DNA of 64,000 nt from Neckera pumila (Eukaryota > Streptophyta > Bryopsida > Hypnales > Neckeraceae): the NCBI GenBank assembly GCA_963969595.1, contig OZ018411.1:30763445-30827444 (forward strand). The letters run 5' to 3'. A model generated the notes under the pieces. The model saw only the letters and a list, made by a program, of their open reading frames with translations. It ran no database searches and was not told the DNA's origin. Made by a program: the position numbers and the translations under genes. Shown piece after piece: positions 12,397 to 24,185 of the stretch. How positions within the stretch are numbered: position 1 is the first letter of the stretch; every line of letters starts with the position of its first letter.

Positions 12397-13323
12397 CCCC
12401 TAAAGGTTTTGACTATATTTTCACCAAAACCGCTCCAAAACTGCCATTTCTAGTACAAGTACCAAATTTTAGAAAAAAAACATTTTTGAACACATGTAAC
12501 CATAGGATCTTGTAGTATACTAGTTTAAGAAGATGTAGAAAAAATTTCAGAAATTTCCACCATGTAGATTGTAAGATAATAGCGTTTGAATTGACAAGTA
12601 TCATTTTTTAATCATTGCAAAAATCCGGGCAGCTGCCCTTCACAAGGTCACATTTGTATGAAAAAATGTCCAAAATGGTGGTTATTCTTTGGATTCATTC
12701 TTCAAAGCAAGTTGGTTACATGCTTGAAAATTTTCAGATCATTTACAATTGTACAACATATAGGAAAAAAATAGTAAGTAGGAAGAGGTAGAGAATGATT
12801 CAAAAGACTAAATTGTCAAGAATTTAATTATGGAATTGAAAAATACCAATCCCAACGGTTGTAATAAACAATATACATCCAATGTTTTTTGTTTTATTCA
12901 AAAATATTGAAAATTGAGTTAGATAAAGGACTTCAAAGTTTATTTTAGAGTAGAGATTCCATAACTACCCTCCAACTAAGAATCCTCATAACTTTTGACT
13001 CGTTAATCCAAATGGAATGATTCAAAGCTTTCCAAGTATATATAAATTTATAAAACCAATTTCAAGTTTTGATTTTTCAAAAAAGTTTTTTTTAAAGAAT
13101 TTTTTTGAGCTGCCCGGGCTGCCCGCTGAACACGGAAAATTTACATATCATGCAATAACTTTTTACCCATAATGTCAATAGTTATGAAAAATGTTGGGCC
13201 TTGAAGCTACTCCTCAGATACATCTTGTGTGAAAATTTCAAAGAAAAAAATTAAAATTTCCATTCGTAGTGAGCTACCCAAAATTGCCATGTTGCCAAAA
13301 AATGGTGTTTGGTCCTTTGGGGG
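12397..13323 (+). mobile_element. TTAA-flanked piggyBac-like MITE, best copy A
   Basis: A complete element of 927 bp. The left side is TTAA (12393-12396) then CCCCTAAAGG; the right side is GGTCCTTTGGGGG then TTAA (13324-13327). The ends are inverted repeats of about ten bases and the TTAA is duplicated, as in the piggyBac superfamily. A nearly identical copy lies in the opposite orientation at 22525-23459. It has no long open frame, so it would depend on a transposase supplied from elsewhere. Confidence 0.85.
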
Positions 13324-13532
13324 TTAATCAACTAGCATTTTTGTTGGCTCTTAGTTATGACAAGTCATTAATGCATGAATTTGTCTTGTTTTGGCGTGTG
13401 CGCTTCCCCTTGAATGGGTGGCGCATGGAAGCGGCCCGGAAGAAGCAAGGCCAGGGCCACTTCATACCCCGAGCCGTGTTTGCAAGGAATGGGTGGCGAT
13501 GCTTTAAGGTCAAACTACCTATACCTAATAAC
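13324..13532. other. Spacer between two TTAA-flanked elements
   Basis: About 200 bases of GC-richer sequence with no recognisable gene. The open frames crossing it on both strands run into the flanking elements. Confidence 0.4.
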
Positions 13533-13536
13533 TTAA

Positions 13537-14230
13537 CCCCTAAAGGACCGTTGTTTGTTTGAAGGATAAATGCGTTTTCGGGCAGGTACTTACGGGCTAA
13601 AATTTTGTCATGAATTTTTGAAATTTTTTTTGAAGATAGAAAAACTAATAAGCTTTGTAGGAATATAATTTTTTTCACAATTGGTGCCCCAAAAAAAGTT
13701 ACGACCAAATAAGCTCAAAACAGGGGACGGCGGGTAGCCCGGGCATCAAAAAAAAAATGGACAAAAATTTGAATTTTTTTTTTAATATTTTTTTTCTTAT
13801 AGATTATATTTTTGTCTATTTGGAAAGCTTTGATTCATTTCATTTAAATTTGTTATGAGAAAGTTATGGACATTCTTGTTTTTTGGGCAATTAGAGCATC
13901 TTCTTGGAAAAAATAACTTCTAGGATGCATTTCTAAATGCAATCTTCCAAATTTTTTAGTTTTTATTTTTGCATGGTTTATATTACTTGCTAGAACAATC
14001 TCACCATTGAAATTAGTGGATTTAAGTTCATCTAAAATATATGAATATTTTAGGTTTTCCTTCTATTTTGTATCTATTTCTACTTAACAATTTTTTAAAG
14101 AATGGTAATTATGTTTTTTTTGTTTTTTTTCCTAGACTTTTAACTCAATTCTCCACTACAAAGCTTTAAAGCTCAAAACTATGTAGTGCAAAATAAATTA
14201 ATCTTAAAAATAAATTAATTTTAAAATTTT
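13537..14230 (-). mobile_element. TTAA-flanked element, partial copy
   Basis: It begins with TTAA (13533-13536) and CCCCTAAAGGACC and shares interior strings with 1-630 (for example GAGAAAGTTATGGACA at 13857). The other end is not found; it fades out near 14230 before a GC-rich hairpin region. Confidence 0.6.
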
Positions 14231-14306
14231 AAAAATAAATAAATGCAAAAGTTGACTGTTTCAAGGAGCAATCAGGCAAGCTGATTATTCGCCGGGGGCC
14301 TTTTTG

Positions 14307-14376
14307 AGATTGACAGGTCAAGCTTGAAATAGCTTGGCATGTCAATCTAGAGCAGCCCTTCGGAGGGCTGCTTTTT
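14307..14376 (+). other. Two adjacent stem-loops, the second terminator-like
   Basis: The first stem pairs 14307-14324 with 14331-14348 (18-base arms, two mismatches, six-base loop). The second is a perfect nine-base-pair hairpin, AGCAGCCCT at 14351-14359 and AGGGCTGCT at 14364-14372, with a TCGG loop and a run of T at 14372-14376. The second has the shape of a bacterial rho-independent terminator, but no bacterial or plastid gene is seen beside it. Confidence 0.6.
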
Positions 14377-14379
14377 GCT

Positions 14380-17335
14380 CTAATGATAGGGAGATAGAAA
14401 ATACTGAGATAATACCACATTTAACTACTTATGGACTTTGAAGAGTCCAGAACTAACATCAGGAGAAAAAACATTAGGAATTAATCATCAAGAGATAATA
14501 CAAAACATCGGGAGATTGAAGTTAAACATCTAGAGTTCTATACAAATATCTGAAGATCTATACAAACATCTGGAGGCAACTAGAGATCTCTAGATGTTAT
14601 CCTCTGAAAAATTTTGAACGTTTTGTCCAAAATTTAGTGAATAGTCCAAAAGTAGTTAAATGTGGCATGATTGCAAAAAATTTAGAATTCTTTTTACAAA
14701 ATTGAAATTTCTGTAAATTTTGGGAGCCAAAAAGTGTTCCAAACCAATTGCCAATCTTTAGAGTCTTCCAATTCCAATCACTCAAGAACTAGCTTCCTAC
14801 TATCTACTTTCTTGCTACTTTCTGGATAGTTTAGGACATGTGTCATGATCTTACTAGTTCATACTTAAAAAAGAGTAAAAAACACATTACAACCCTTGAT
14901 TGGAAATAGGTGCACTATTGATTGGACATTGGCCCCTGGTTGGAAATGGGTGGTCCGGCCTTAGTAAACAAAAATTGACCAAATGCAAAGCCGACAATCC
15001 AAATCTCAAATGGACCTTTCCGCATTATAATAATAAAGAGAAGAAAAGATTCTACGCTTTGATTTTTTTAGAAACAAATGGAACCAAGATTCTACATTAC
15101 AAAAAAATTTCAGTGCAAAAAAATGAAGGTTTGATTCATATAACAATACTAGAAAAGGTACAACAGTTATAAACCTTCCTATTGTGAACAAAGTTGCAGG
15201 CTCTTTGTATTTGGCCAACTTGCTAGGTTTGAGAAGGAAAATGGCGAGTCCAATAATAAAGAAAGACCAATATCAATTGCATTGGGGAGTGATTTTTGGA
15301 GTTGTCCCATCATTGTGGTGGTGGTATGGTGTTTTCCGATTGGAGTAAGGCAGTTCTTAGGGCATCCGCAATACGGTAGTCCAAAAAAATTACCCTGCCA
15401 AAAATGACTTTAATTTTTCACTGCATTGTTATTAGAACTTGAAATTTCTATCTTTAAAAGCACATTCAAAAGTACTTTGAATAGGTACAAGAAAACTCAA
15501 ACTTAGATATAAATAAAGAAAATAAACCACTTCAAAAGCAGACTAAAAGGCATAAATTATAGTGATCTTTGCAAATCACAATTACCAATGCAAATTTTGG
15601 CCAATTCAACTCCAAAATGCCTTGACGTTGGGTAAATTCTGCATACATTGATAATCGAATTTTGCAATTCTGCCTTGATGTTCAAGCCTCCTTGGCTGAA
15701 TATTTTTGCCCTACACAAAAATGGGATTTTTATACCACTCTAATAAACATATGATATTAGGTTCATTCATGTAAAATTTGAAATGCACTCATGTAAAAAT
15801 TTGGAAGCAAATATAGAGTCTAGCTTACTCTAAAGCACGTTGCAATGTAATGAGGTTTAGTAAACTTGCAATACACTAATCATTTTAGAATGATTTCTTA
15901 AGCAATGAAATTTTTTCATTTGAAATCCCAACCATAAAAAGCGTTATAGACAAACATTTGGAATATATGGGAAAACTTTCAAGAACTTTGACTTCACAAA
16001 TTGCAAGCTAATAGGATTGAAAATTAGAAGGAAATATTTTTTCACAAAATTGCCCCAACATAGCGAATAAAATTTGACTTCTTTTAGAATGTGATTTGAG
16101 AACTACAATTTGTTTTTTTTGGAACAATTATATGCCATATGTTATTAATTATATACATGCCAAATATCAAGAGTCAATGAGGGTTTTCGCAAAAGATGCC
16201 TACAATGCTTGGTCTAAAAAAGTTTAGGGCAATATAATTTTTTTATTGAGTCATACAATTGGAAAAAAAATCATATTTCCACTAAAGGAGGTACATGTTC
16301 ACACTTTGTGACAAAATTTCACAAACATGACCCAAATTGACTTTTTAGGACTCTACCCAGATTATTAATTGTCCATTTAACAAACAATTGGCCTTTAGGA
16401 AGTAGTATGCTTTTGAAGCGGGTTTTTTTTATTTGTCCAAATGAATGTCTAAATTTGAGTTTTTTTTATAACTATTCAAAGTATTTTCAATGCACTTTCA
16501 ATAGAAGAAATTTCAAATTTTGATTACAAAGTGGTGAAAAGATAGAGATATATTTGGTGGGCTTATTTTTTGGTCCTATTAAGAATGCCCATAGCCCCTA
16601 GCTTTTGAGTATACCCTATAAAGGACAAAGCCTATGACCATGGAAACTGTCCAAAATTTTTTTCTTCCTCTATTTGGTGACTATATTTGAATGAAAATCA
16701 ATTTTATTTCATTTTTCAAAGATGAAATCACATGTCTTCTATAAGCCATAAAATTTTCAAAATTGTTGGTGATAATTTGAAACTATCATGATTTTTTGAA
16801 GAAGAGGTGAAAGAAATTCATATCTTATACAAAATTAACTCAAAAAGTCTGAAATTTTTACCATACATATATACTAGTGAAGAATATTAATATTATCTAA
16901 TTTACATTAATATAATGTGCCATTTTATAAATAGAAAGTTAGAAGACCATGATAATAGGTCCAATGTCCAAATTATAATAAATTATTTATTTTTGGAATT
17001 TTTGGAATTTACGTTAAAACAAAATTGATGCACTTTATTTCATTAGTTGAAACCAAATTCAAAAATGATCATTTTCATGGGTAAAATTAGATCTAGTGTG
17101 AGGAGCTAGAAGTTGTCAAATACACTACAAGGCCATCGTGGCAATCTAAATTTGTACAGAAACATGTAAGACACTTATATTAAAACTTTCCAATAGATAG
17201 TAAGTGGAAAAAACAAGTGGGTCACACAAAGCACATGTGAAGAGAATTAAAAATCCCTTTGCACCCTCCCAACAAGAACCAACAAAACTTTACAGACTTT
17301 AAAAATGGAACAAAAATCAAAAGTTTATTCTAATA
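14380..17335. other. AT-rich repetitive DNA, no gene seen
   Basis: The sequence resembles decayed mobile elements; for example 15880-16330 is similar to 18200-18690, inside a TTAA-flanked element. A TTAGGGCATCCGCAATACGG string near 15357 resembles other MITE ends, but its partner end is not found. No coding region is recognised. Confidence 0.5.
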
Positions 17336-17810
17336 ATTTTAGGTCCAGTTACTTTACAGCTATTTTTTTTTTATACAAAAATTTGAAGGCCTTTTTAAGT
17401 CAAAATCCACTCAAAACTACCATTTCTATTGCACTGAGGCATGAAAATACAAAAAATGAAAACTTTGGGTATTGAACAGTATGATTGTACAATAAAACTG
17501 TAAAATACAACATAATTTTTTTTGAAGTTTGACCACATAGATTGGAAGATACTAGCATGTCAAAGGAAAAAATCCCTTTTAGAAGGACATTGTCACACTT
17601 GATAATAAGACTTTGAATCTTTATGACTTCAATTTTTTTCCACTATAGATTTTGAATTAAAAAAATGTCATGTTAAAGAATTAAATTTAAAGTCTTTAGG
17701 AAGCAATCTAACAATTTTTTTTTTTTTTTTTTTTCCTTTAAGAAATTGTTAAATAGGATAGAAATGACAAGGAAAAATAAAACGTCAATAGTTCTAAGAT
17801 AGAATTAACC
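17336..17810 (+). mobile_element. Half of a TTAA-flanked element
   Basis: Interior motifs of the family appear in order (CCACTCAAAACTACCATTTCTATTGCA, then a tract of about 24 T ending near 17734, then TTCTAAGATAGAATTAA). The copy stops at the TTAA where the next element begins, so it was probably cut by that insertion or by a deletion. Confidence 0.45.
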
Positions 17811-17814
17811 TTAA

Positions 17815-18773
17815 CCCCTAAAGGATTGAGGGGGCTTTTCAAGGGGACATTGTCAAAAAATGCGGTTATTTGGTATGTTATTCAAAAATGAAAATGGAAA
17901 CTATTTTTGAAACTTTAACTGTACAAAATTGAAGTAAGGTATTACACTAGACTATGGAAAAAAATCCAACCCATTTGACCACGCAAATTGAAAGATTATA
18001 ACGTTTGAAGTGAGAACAAATTTTTTTTTTCATTCGTGCAAAATTGGGTCAGCAGACTTTGGGCCCTCTTGGAGTAAAATTTTTGCTCTACACAAAAATG
18101 AATATCTTGACCATTCATAAGTATATGATGTTAGCTTCACTTGTGAAAAAAATTAGAGGCAACTAAGATGTCTAGCTTATACTAAATCATCCTGCAATGC
18201 AAGGAGGTTAAGTGAATTGGCAATACACTAGTCATTTTCATTTATGATTTCTTGTGCAGTGAGGAAATTTTTTTATTTGAAATCCAAATAGCAAAAAGTT
18301 AGAAACAAACATTTGGAATATGTGAAAAATATTTCAGGAATTTTGACTTTATAGATTGCAAGGTAATAGGCCTTAAAGTTAGAAGATAATGTTTTTTCTT
18401 GAAACCGCCCCAACTTAGCTAATAAAGTTTGACTGCTCTTAGAATGTGGTTTGAGAACTAAAATTTGATTTTTTCTTTGCATAATTGTATGCCATATTAT
18501 ATTAGTTACGTACATGTCAAAATTCAAAAGTAGATGATCTTCTTTACAAAAGATTTCCAAAAGATTCCCAAATTGCCCGAGCTGCTCTAAAAATATAGGG
18601 CAGTATAACTTTTGGTCTGGGCAACGGATCAAAATAAAAAATATTTTTTCACAAAGGAAGTACATGTTTGTACTTTGTATTCAAATTTCAAGAACATCCG
18701 ACCAAAAATGACTTTGTAGGAATCTAGCCAAGATTTCTTGTATATGTTGAACGAACACTTGGTCCTTTAGGGG
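17815..18773 (+). mobile_element. TTAA-flanked piggyBac-like element, chain member 1
   Basis: It opens TTAA (17811-17814) then CCCCTAAAGGATTG and closes GGTCCTTTAGGGG then TTAA (18774-18777). It is about 959 bp and non-coding. The right TTAA is also the left TTAA of the next element. Confidence 0.75.
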
Positions 18774-18777
18774 TTAA

Positions 18778-19698
18778 AAATCTAGAGTCTCCTTGGAAGA
18801 CACTTAGGATTTGGGATAGGTTTGTGTGACTTGAATTTTGAAAATGGATTTTTGGAATATTTTATTGAAGATAGAAAAACACATTGGTTGGATAAAAATA
18901 TAATATTTTAATTTCAATCAATGCATAAGAATAAAAATTATGCAATTATAAGCCTCCACAACAATAGCAAAGTAGAAGAAATTGTCCTAAAAAACTTAAA
19001 ATATTTTTTTTTCATATATTATATTTTTGTCTACATGAAAAGCTTTGCTTTATTCTATTTGGATTAGTTATGTAAAAGTTATGGAGCTTTTTTTCTGGTG
19101 GGCAATTCTGCAATTGTAGCAATCCCTTCAAATAATAATGTACTATATTTGTTTTTGAATTCAATTTTTACAATTTTCTAAGAAAAAGTTTCACAAGGTT
19201 CAATTTGCTTGCTAGAATAATCTCACCATTGAAATTTGTGCGTTTTAATTACATCTTAGAGTTATCACATTAGATTAAACAAGTTTAGTTTTTCTTTCTA
19301 CTCGGTACCTATTTCTATTTAACAATTTTTTGAAGAATAAAAATATAAAATTTTCTTTTTATATTATTATTTATAGATTTCCAACGCAATTTTTCAACAC
19401 CAAAAAATTTAAAATTAAACAATTATAGTAGAAGAAATTTATAGTTAAGAAGATTCAAGTCTTATACTCTGATCAGGCAAGGTGCAAGTTAACTATAGGT
19501 TTTTTTAATTTTAAATACTAATATCTTGCAATCTGATTTAGTCAAAATTTTAAAATTCCTTCTACACATTCTTATACTATTCTAGTGCAATATTCTAAGA
19601 TTAGATATGCAAAAAAATTCTTAAGAAGTTTTGCTCTTTGCAATAGATTTGGCAATTTTGAGTGAATTTTGATGAAAAAGGTTATGGGATTGTAGGAT
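18778..19698 (+). mobile_element. TTAA-flanked element, chain member 2
   Basis: It is about 921 bp, starting directly after the shared TTAA. The left end is degenerate, but CCTTGGAAGACACTTAGGAT corresponds to the internal palindrome region of other copies. Interior motifs such as GTTATGGAGC and TAATCTCACCATTGAAAT match the family. The right end meets TTAA at 19699-19702. Confidence 0.6.
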
Positions 19699-19702
19699 TT
19701 AA

Positions 19703-19928
19703 CCCTTGAAGGGTCTGAAAGCCCTTTGTGGCTATATAGTATGTTATGAATACGGTGGTTTTATGATTAGAAAAAGGCATTGACCAAATACGTTTCAATA
19801 CAAACTAAATAAATGATCACGGTGGTATATAAATAACAATGTATCACAATTTATATATTAAACCACAATTGAAGAGTTATACGGCTAAATATAGGTTGTA
19901 TTGAAGGACCCCAAGGGCCTTTCAGGGA
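19703..19928 (+). mobile_element. Short TTAA-flanked MITE, 226 bp, chain member 3
   Basis: It begins TTAA (19699-19702) CCCTTGAAGGGTC and ends GGCCTTTCAGGGA TTAA (19929-19932). Size and ends resemble the 222-bp element at 33954-34175. No coding capacity. Confidence 0.65.
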
Positions 19929-19932
19929 TTAA

Positions 19933-20985
19933 CCTTGGAAGGACTCACAAGGACAATAAGGGCTAAAATTGAATGACTCCCTTAATGCCTTTATTAGGAT
20001 AGATGGAGGTGATCCTTTCTATTTTCAATGGACACTTATTTCCACCATTTAAGCCATTTTTATTTATAAATCTTAGAATCAATACCCGTCACTATCACCG
20101 ATCATATTTGATCTACAAATAAATCCTTCAATCTTAGATATGTGAAGAAATAACAACTTTTCAACCAATACCCATCATTTATACAAAAATTGGAAAAAGC
20201 TTTTGTTCCAATCTTATTTTAAATGCCATATCCATCAAATTGAATGACAAACTTAGAATTTCATGTCTAGTTCATATTCCAAGCATCTAAAATGTAAGTG
20301 ATAATTATTCTTTGTTGATTACCAAAACAATAAAAATGATTATCTATGAAGCCCAAAAGAATGCAAAATAAATCATAATATTCATGTAAATATAAGATAA
20401 ATAGATAAATAAATAAATAAATAAGACATACCTCTTTTATACTTCTCCTTCTCCCAATACTTCCTTCCTCTTTTGTGCACATGAAAAAAAAGTTAATAAG
20501 TGAACAAAATGTGTAATGTATCTTTGAACTCTACACCCTAATTGATCTTTGTACACACCATTGGTTAGAATTATGCTATAAATTAGGAGTGGGAACATCT
20601 CAATTATTGTTTTTGTAGTCTAACATTGTTATGTACCACCTAATTTTGAAAAAAGTGCAATAATATAGAACGTCGTGTAGTAAAAGTCCATACTTTACAT
20701 TTATGGTAGAAAATGTGAATATATATAGATACAAAAAACAATACTTTATTGTTTCTTTTTTGGCAAAAAAAAGACTAACATGGTAGGAAAAAATGGCCAT
20801 TAGGAATAGTGCCCAGGATTGGAGTTGAAGGAATGCTGCTACTCAAGAACAAAAATAATGGCCCCCATCCATCCCCCATCCATCCCCCATCCATCCTAAT
20901 GGGAGCAACAAGGGGGGAATTCAACCTTGGCCCATAAAATGTCTAATGGATGACTTTCTTAATTTGATATTGTAGAAATACGGAA
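19933..20985. other. AT-rich intergenic DNA with microsatellites
   Basis: A (AAAT)n tract lies near 20400-20425 and a CCATCCC repeat at about 20868-20897. No coding region is recognised. Confidence 0.5.
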
Positions 20986-20989
20986 TGCA

Positions 20990-21525
20990 CCTACAAAGTC
21001 AAAAATTAAACCAATTTTGACTGTGTACCTATCACTAAAGCAACATCCTTCTTGGGTAAAATTCATGAATACCAGTGGTGATAACTTTCAAGTAAATATA
21101 CCTTGCGGACCATTTTTTTGAAAAATTGTGATAATTGAGTTGAAAAACAAAGCCAATACAATATTTTTTCACAAAGATGCTTTAAATGGTTGCAAAACAA
21201 AATATTCCATAACTTTTTCGTCACTTGTTCATGAATGAGTCAAAGATTTTCAGATAGAAATAAATACATTCTATGAATTTTATTTTATTTATAATTAGTT
21301 TTGAACTTTTATGATTTTTTGTGTTATATGGGCTTGACTTTTTCTACATTAGATGGCATAACTTTTGCTCTCACGCACGTATTGAAATGAAAATTATATT
21401 CTTAGGAAGCGAATTTGTTTTTTAATATTGAGAAAAAGTTCCAAAAAATCTTGCCAAAAAATGGAGGTCATATAAGCCTACCTAAATTCCCATTCGTTCC
21501 CTCGAGACTTTGGGACTTTAGGGTT
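20990..21525 (+). mobile_element. Decayed right half of a TTAA-flanked element
   Basis: Interior motifs (CATAACTTTTGCTCTCACGCA; CATTCGTTCCCTCGAGACTTTG) match the right half of the copy at 3454-4368. The end GGACTTTAGGG is followed by TTTCAA rather than TTAA, so the border is mutated. Confidence 0.5.
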
Positions 21526-22520
21526 TCAAAGTTTGAAGTTGTTTAGGCTTGTTTCCATTTTCCACAATGGGAGGCTGGAATGTTGGGCCGCGGTTTGCAT
21601 TATCAAGAGCCAGATTGCGTAATTGGCAAGACAGCAGGAGCCCAGTCGAAGATGTGAAGTTGTGGACCCAATGCACGTCTCCAAAATAAACGGAATCTGC
21701 GTCCCAATCCTTGAGTATAGTGGGAGGCCTTCATATAAGGGCTTCCCATCATGTGAGGGCATCCCACTGCGTTAAGCACGCCTGGCACTATTACAAGTGC
21801 ATGGCAATATTACCAAGGCATTATACCCTATAATCAGAGACTTTTTTTCTACAAGAGGTGGCATGAAAAGTGCTTAACGGAGTTGTATGGAGTTTGTTTT
21901 ATGAGATGTTACTTATAGTTTTTTTAAATTTGGCACTCCAAAGTAATGGCGCATGAAAATTGTCAGAGATCTTGCCCACAAAGTAAACTGTTGCGGGCTC
22001 TGGAAACTCCATCCAGGGGGGCCTGTCCAAATGCTTAGGATGTAAGGTAGAACCACCCATTTCCGATCACTTACCTAATTGCAATCAAATCAAAAGACAG
22101 TACTCATTTTAGAACTTAAATGTTCTTACACCATAGATAGCTTATTGTTTTGGTCCACCTTAGTGGTTGCGAGAGCAGTAATTTATTAGATGTGTTGAGG
22201 AGCTTTTTGAGAAGCTAGGAGAGGGACCACTTGTTGAGTAAGATAGGAGGCTCAAAAATGGAGCATCTAAGGGCTGGTCCGCCTTTTTCATGTATTTCTT
22301 GGATGGGAATATTTTTAGCTCATTTTTCAGACAAAGAGAGATTGATGAGGAATCTAACCAAAGTGGTTTGATATTTTTTTGAGCATTTTTGAATTATTTA
22401 TGAATTTTCAAACGAGTTGGATTGTAGGTCCTTATTTGTGAGCCTAGGTCTTTCATATATGGTTCACTTGCAATTCTAAGAAAAAATAGGTGAAGCAAAG
22501 AGAATGATTGGTTCTTGCAA
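21526..22520. other. Intergenic DNA, no gene seen
   Basis: Two overlapping open frames of 61-78 codons on the minus strand (21526-21788) have no recognisable domain. Nothing else is supported. Confidence 0.45.
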
Positions 22521-22524
22521 TTAA

Positions 22525-23459
22525 CCCCTAAAGGACCAAATACCATTTTTTGGCAACATAGCAATTTTGGGTAGCTCACTACGAATGGAAATTTTAATTT
22601 TTTTCTTTGAAATTTTCACCCAAGATGTGCCCAAGGAGTAGCTTCAAGGTCCAACAATTTTCATAACTATTGACATTATGGGTAAAAAGTTATTGCATGA
22701 TATGTAATTTTTTGCGTTTGGCGGGCAGCCCGGGCAACTCAAAAAAATTCTTTAAAAAACACTTTTTTGAAAAATCAAAACTTGAAATTGGTTTTATAAA
22801 TTTATATATACTTGGAAAGCTTTGAATCATTCCATTTGGATTAACGAGTCAAAAGTTATGAGGATTCTTAGTTGGAGGGTAGTTATGGAATCTCTACTCT
22901 AAAATAAACTTTGAAGTCCTTTATCTAACTCAATTTTCAATATTTTTGAATAAAACAAAAAACATTGGATGTATATAGTTTATTACAACATTACAACCGT
23001 TGGGATTGGCATTTTTCAATTCCATAATTAAATTCTTGACAATTTAGTCTTTTGAATCATTCTCTACCTCTTCCTACTTACTATTTTTTTCTTATATGTT
23101 GTACAATTTCAAATGATCTGAAAACTTTCAAGCATTTAGCCAACTTGCCTTGAAGAATGAATCTTAAGATTAACCACCATTTTGGACATTTTTTCATACA
23201 AATGTGACCTTATGAAGGGCAGCTGCCCGGATTTTTGCAGTGATTAAAAAAGGATTTTTGTCAGTTCAAACGCTATTATCTTGCAATCTACATGGTGGAA
23301 ATTTCTGAAATTTTTTCCACATCTTCTTAAACTAGTGTACTACAAGATCCTATGGTTACATGTGTTCAAAAATGTTTTTTTTCTAAAATTTGGTACTTGT
23401 ATTAGAAAAGGCAGTTTTGGAGTGGTTTTGGTGAAAACATAGTCAAAATCCTTTAGGGG
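22525..23459 (-). mobile_element. TTAA-flanked piggyBac-like MITE, best copy B
   Basis: A complete element with TTAA at 22521-22524 and 23460-23463 and ends CCCCTAAAGGACC and ATCCTTTAGGGG. It reads as a nearly identical reverse complement of 12397-13323 along its whole length. The neighbouring DNA differs, so this is an independent insertion and not a duplicated block. Confidence 0.85.
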
Positions 23460-23559
23460 TTAATAATGTTTTTTCCCTTGCCATTCATTCAATGACTATA
23501 CTAGTCAATTTTAGAACCAACTCATGTCCATTTCACGCAGCCATTTATAGGGTCCATTC

Positions 23560-23685
23560 TTAATGCCCGCTCTATTTTACAGCCTCCTACCTTATCAATG
23601 CAAGGCCTAAGTGACATTCCAATTGAGGACGTTCTTATGTTAGCTTGATATAAAGTAGGAGGCTGTAAAACGGAGCGGGCATTAA
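23560..23685. mobile_element. 126-bp palindromic MITE
   Basis: Left arm 23560-23590 pairs with right arm 23655-23685 over 31 bases with two mismatches; the ends are TTAATGCCCGCTC. A loop of about 64 bases lies between. A transcript would fold into a long hairpin. Confidence 0.75.
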
Positions 23686-23937
23686 AGTAAAACATGACTT
23701 AGAGGTACATTTTGCTTTCTTCAATGTACCACCTATGCACATTTCAGGAGGTGGTCCATTTTGATGACCATAAATGACCACTTTTTTCCAACTTCACAAA
23801 TTTGTAACTAATTCCACAAAGGTCCAAAAAATATGAAACGACTTGGGTTAAATTTCAATTCCACTTGTCTTTTAACGAAAATTGATTGAAAAATGTTTCA
23901 AGATGATTTACCTCTTCAAAATTCAATTTCAGCACTT

Positions 23938-24185
23938 AGACCATCTGCAATGCAATCATGCTACATGGCCCAATATCGGTATAGCTAACTTTTGAATGCT
24001 AAACAAATTAGAATTTGAAAATTGTCTTATTGGAAGCACAAGGGAAAGAACATGGAGAAGGAACAAAAAAATTTCAAACTAGACATTGAACAAGTACTTC
24101 AAAAGCAAGGTACAAATCTGAAATTATAGAGGTCTTAGCAAATCACGGTTACCAAAGCAACATTTGACCATTCACCCTCGTCGAT
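23938..24185 (+). repeat. Second copy of the 11593-11840 repeat
   Basis: It starts TTAGACCATCTGCAATGCA and follows the copy at 11593 closely to CATTTGACCATTCACCCTC. It lacks the right end seen in that copy, so it is truncated. Confidence 0.65.

Noticed and set aside
14372..14376. True bacterial terminator implying bacterial contamination
   Set aside because: Both sides are continuous AT-rich plant-type repeat DNA and no bacterial gene is adjacent, so only the structure is reported.
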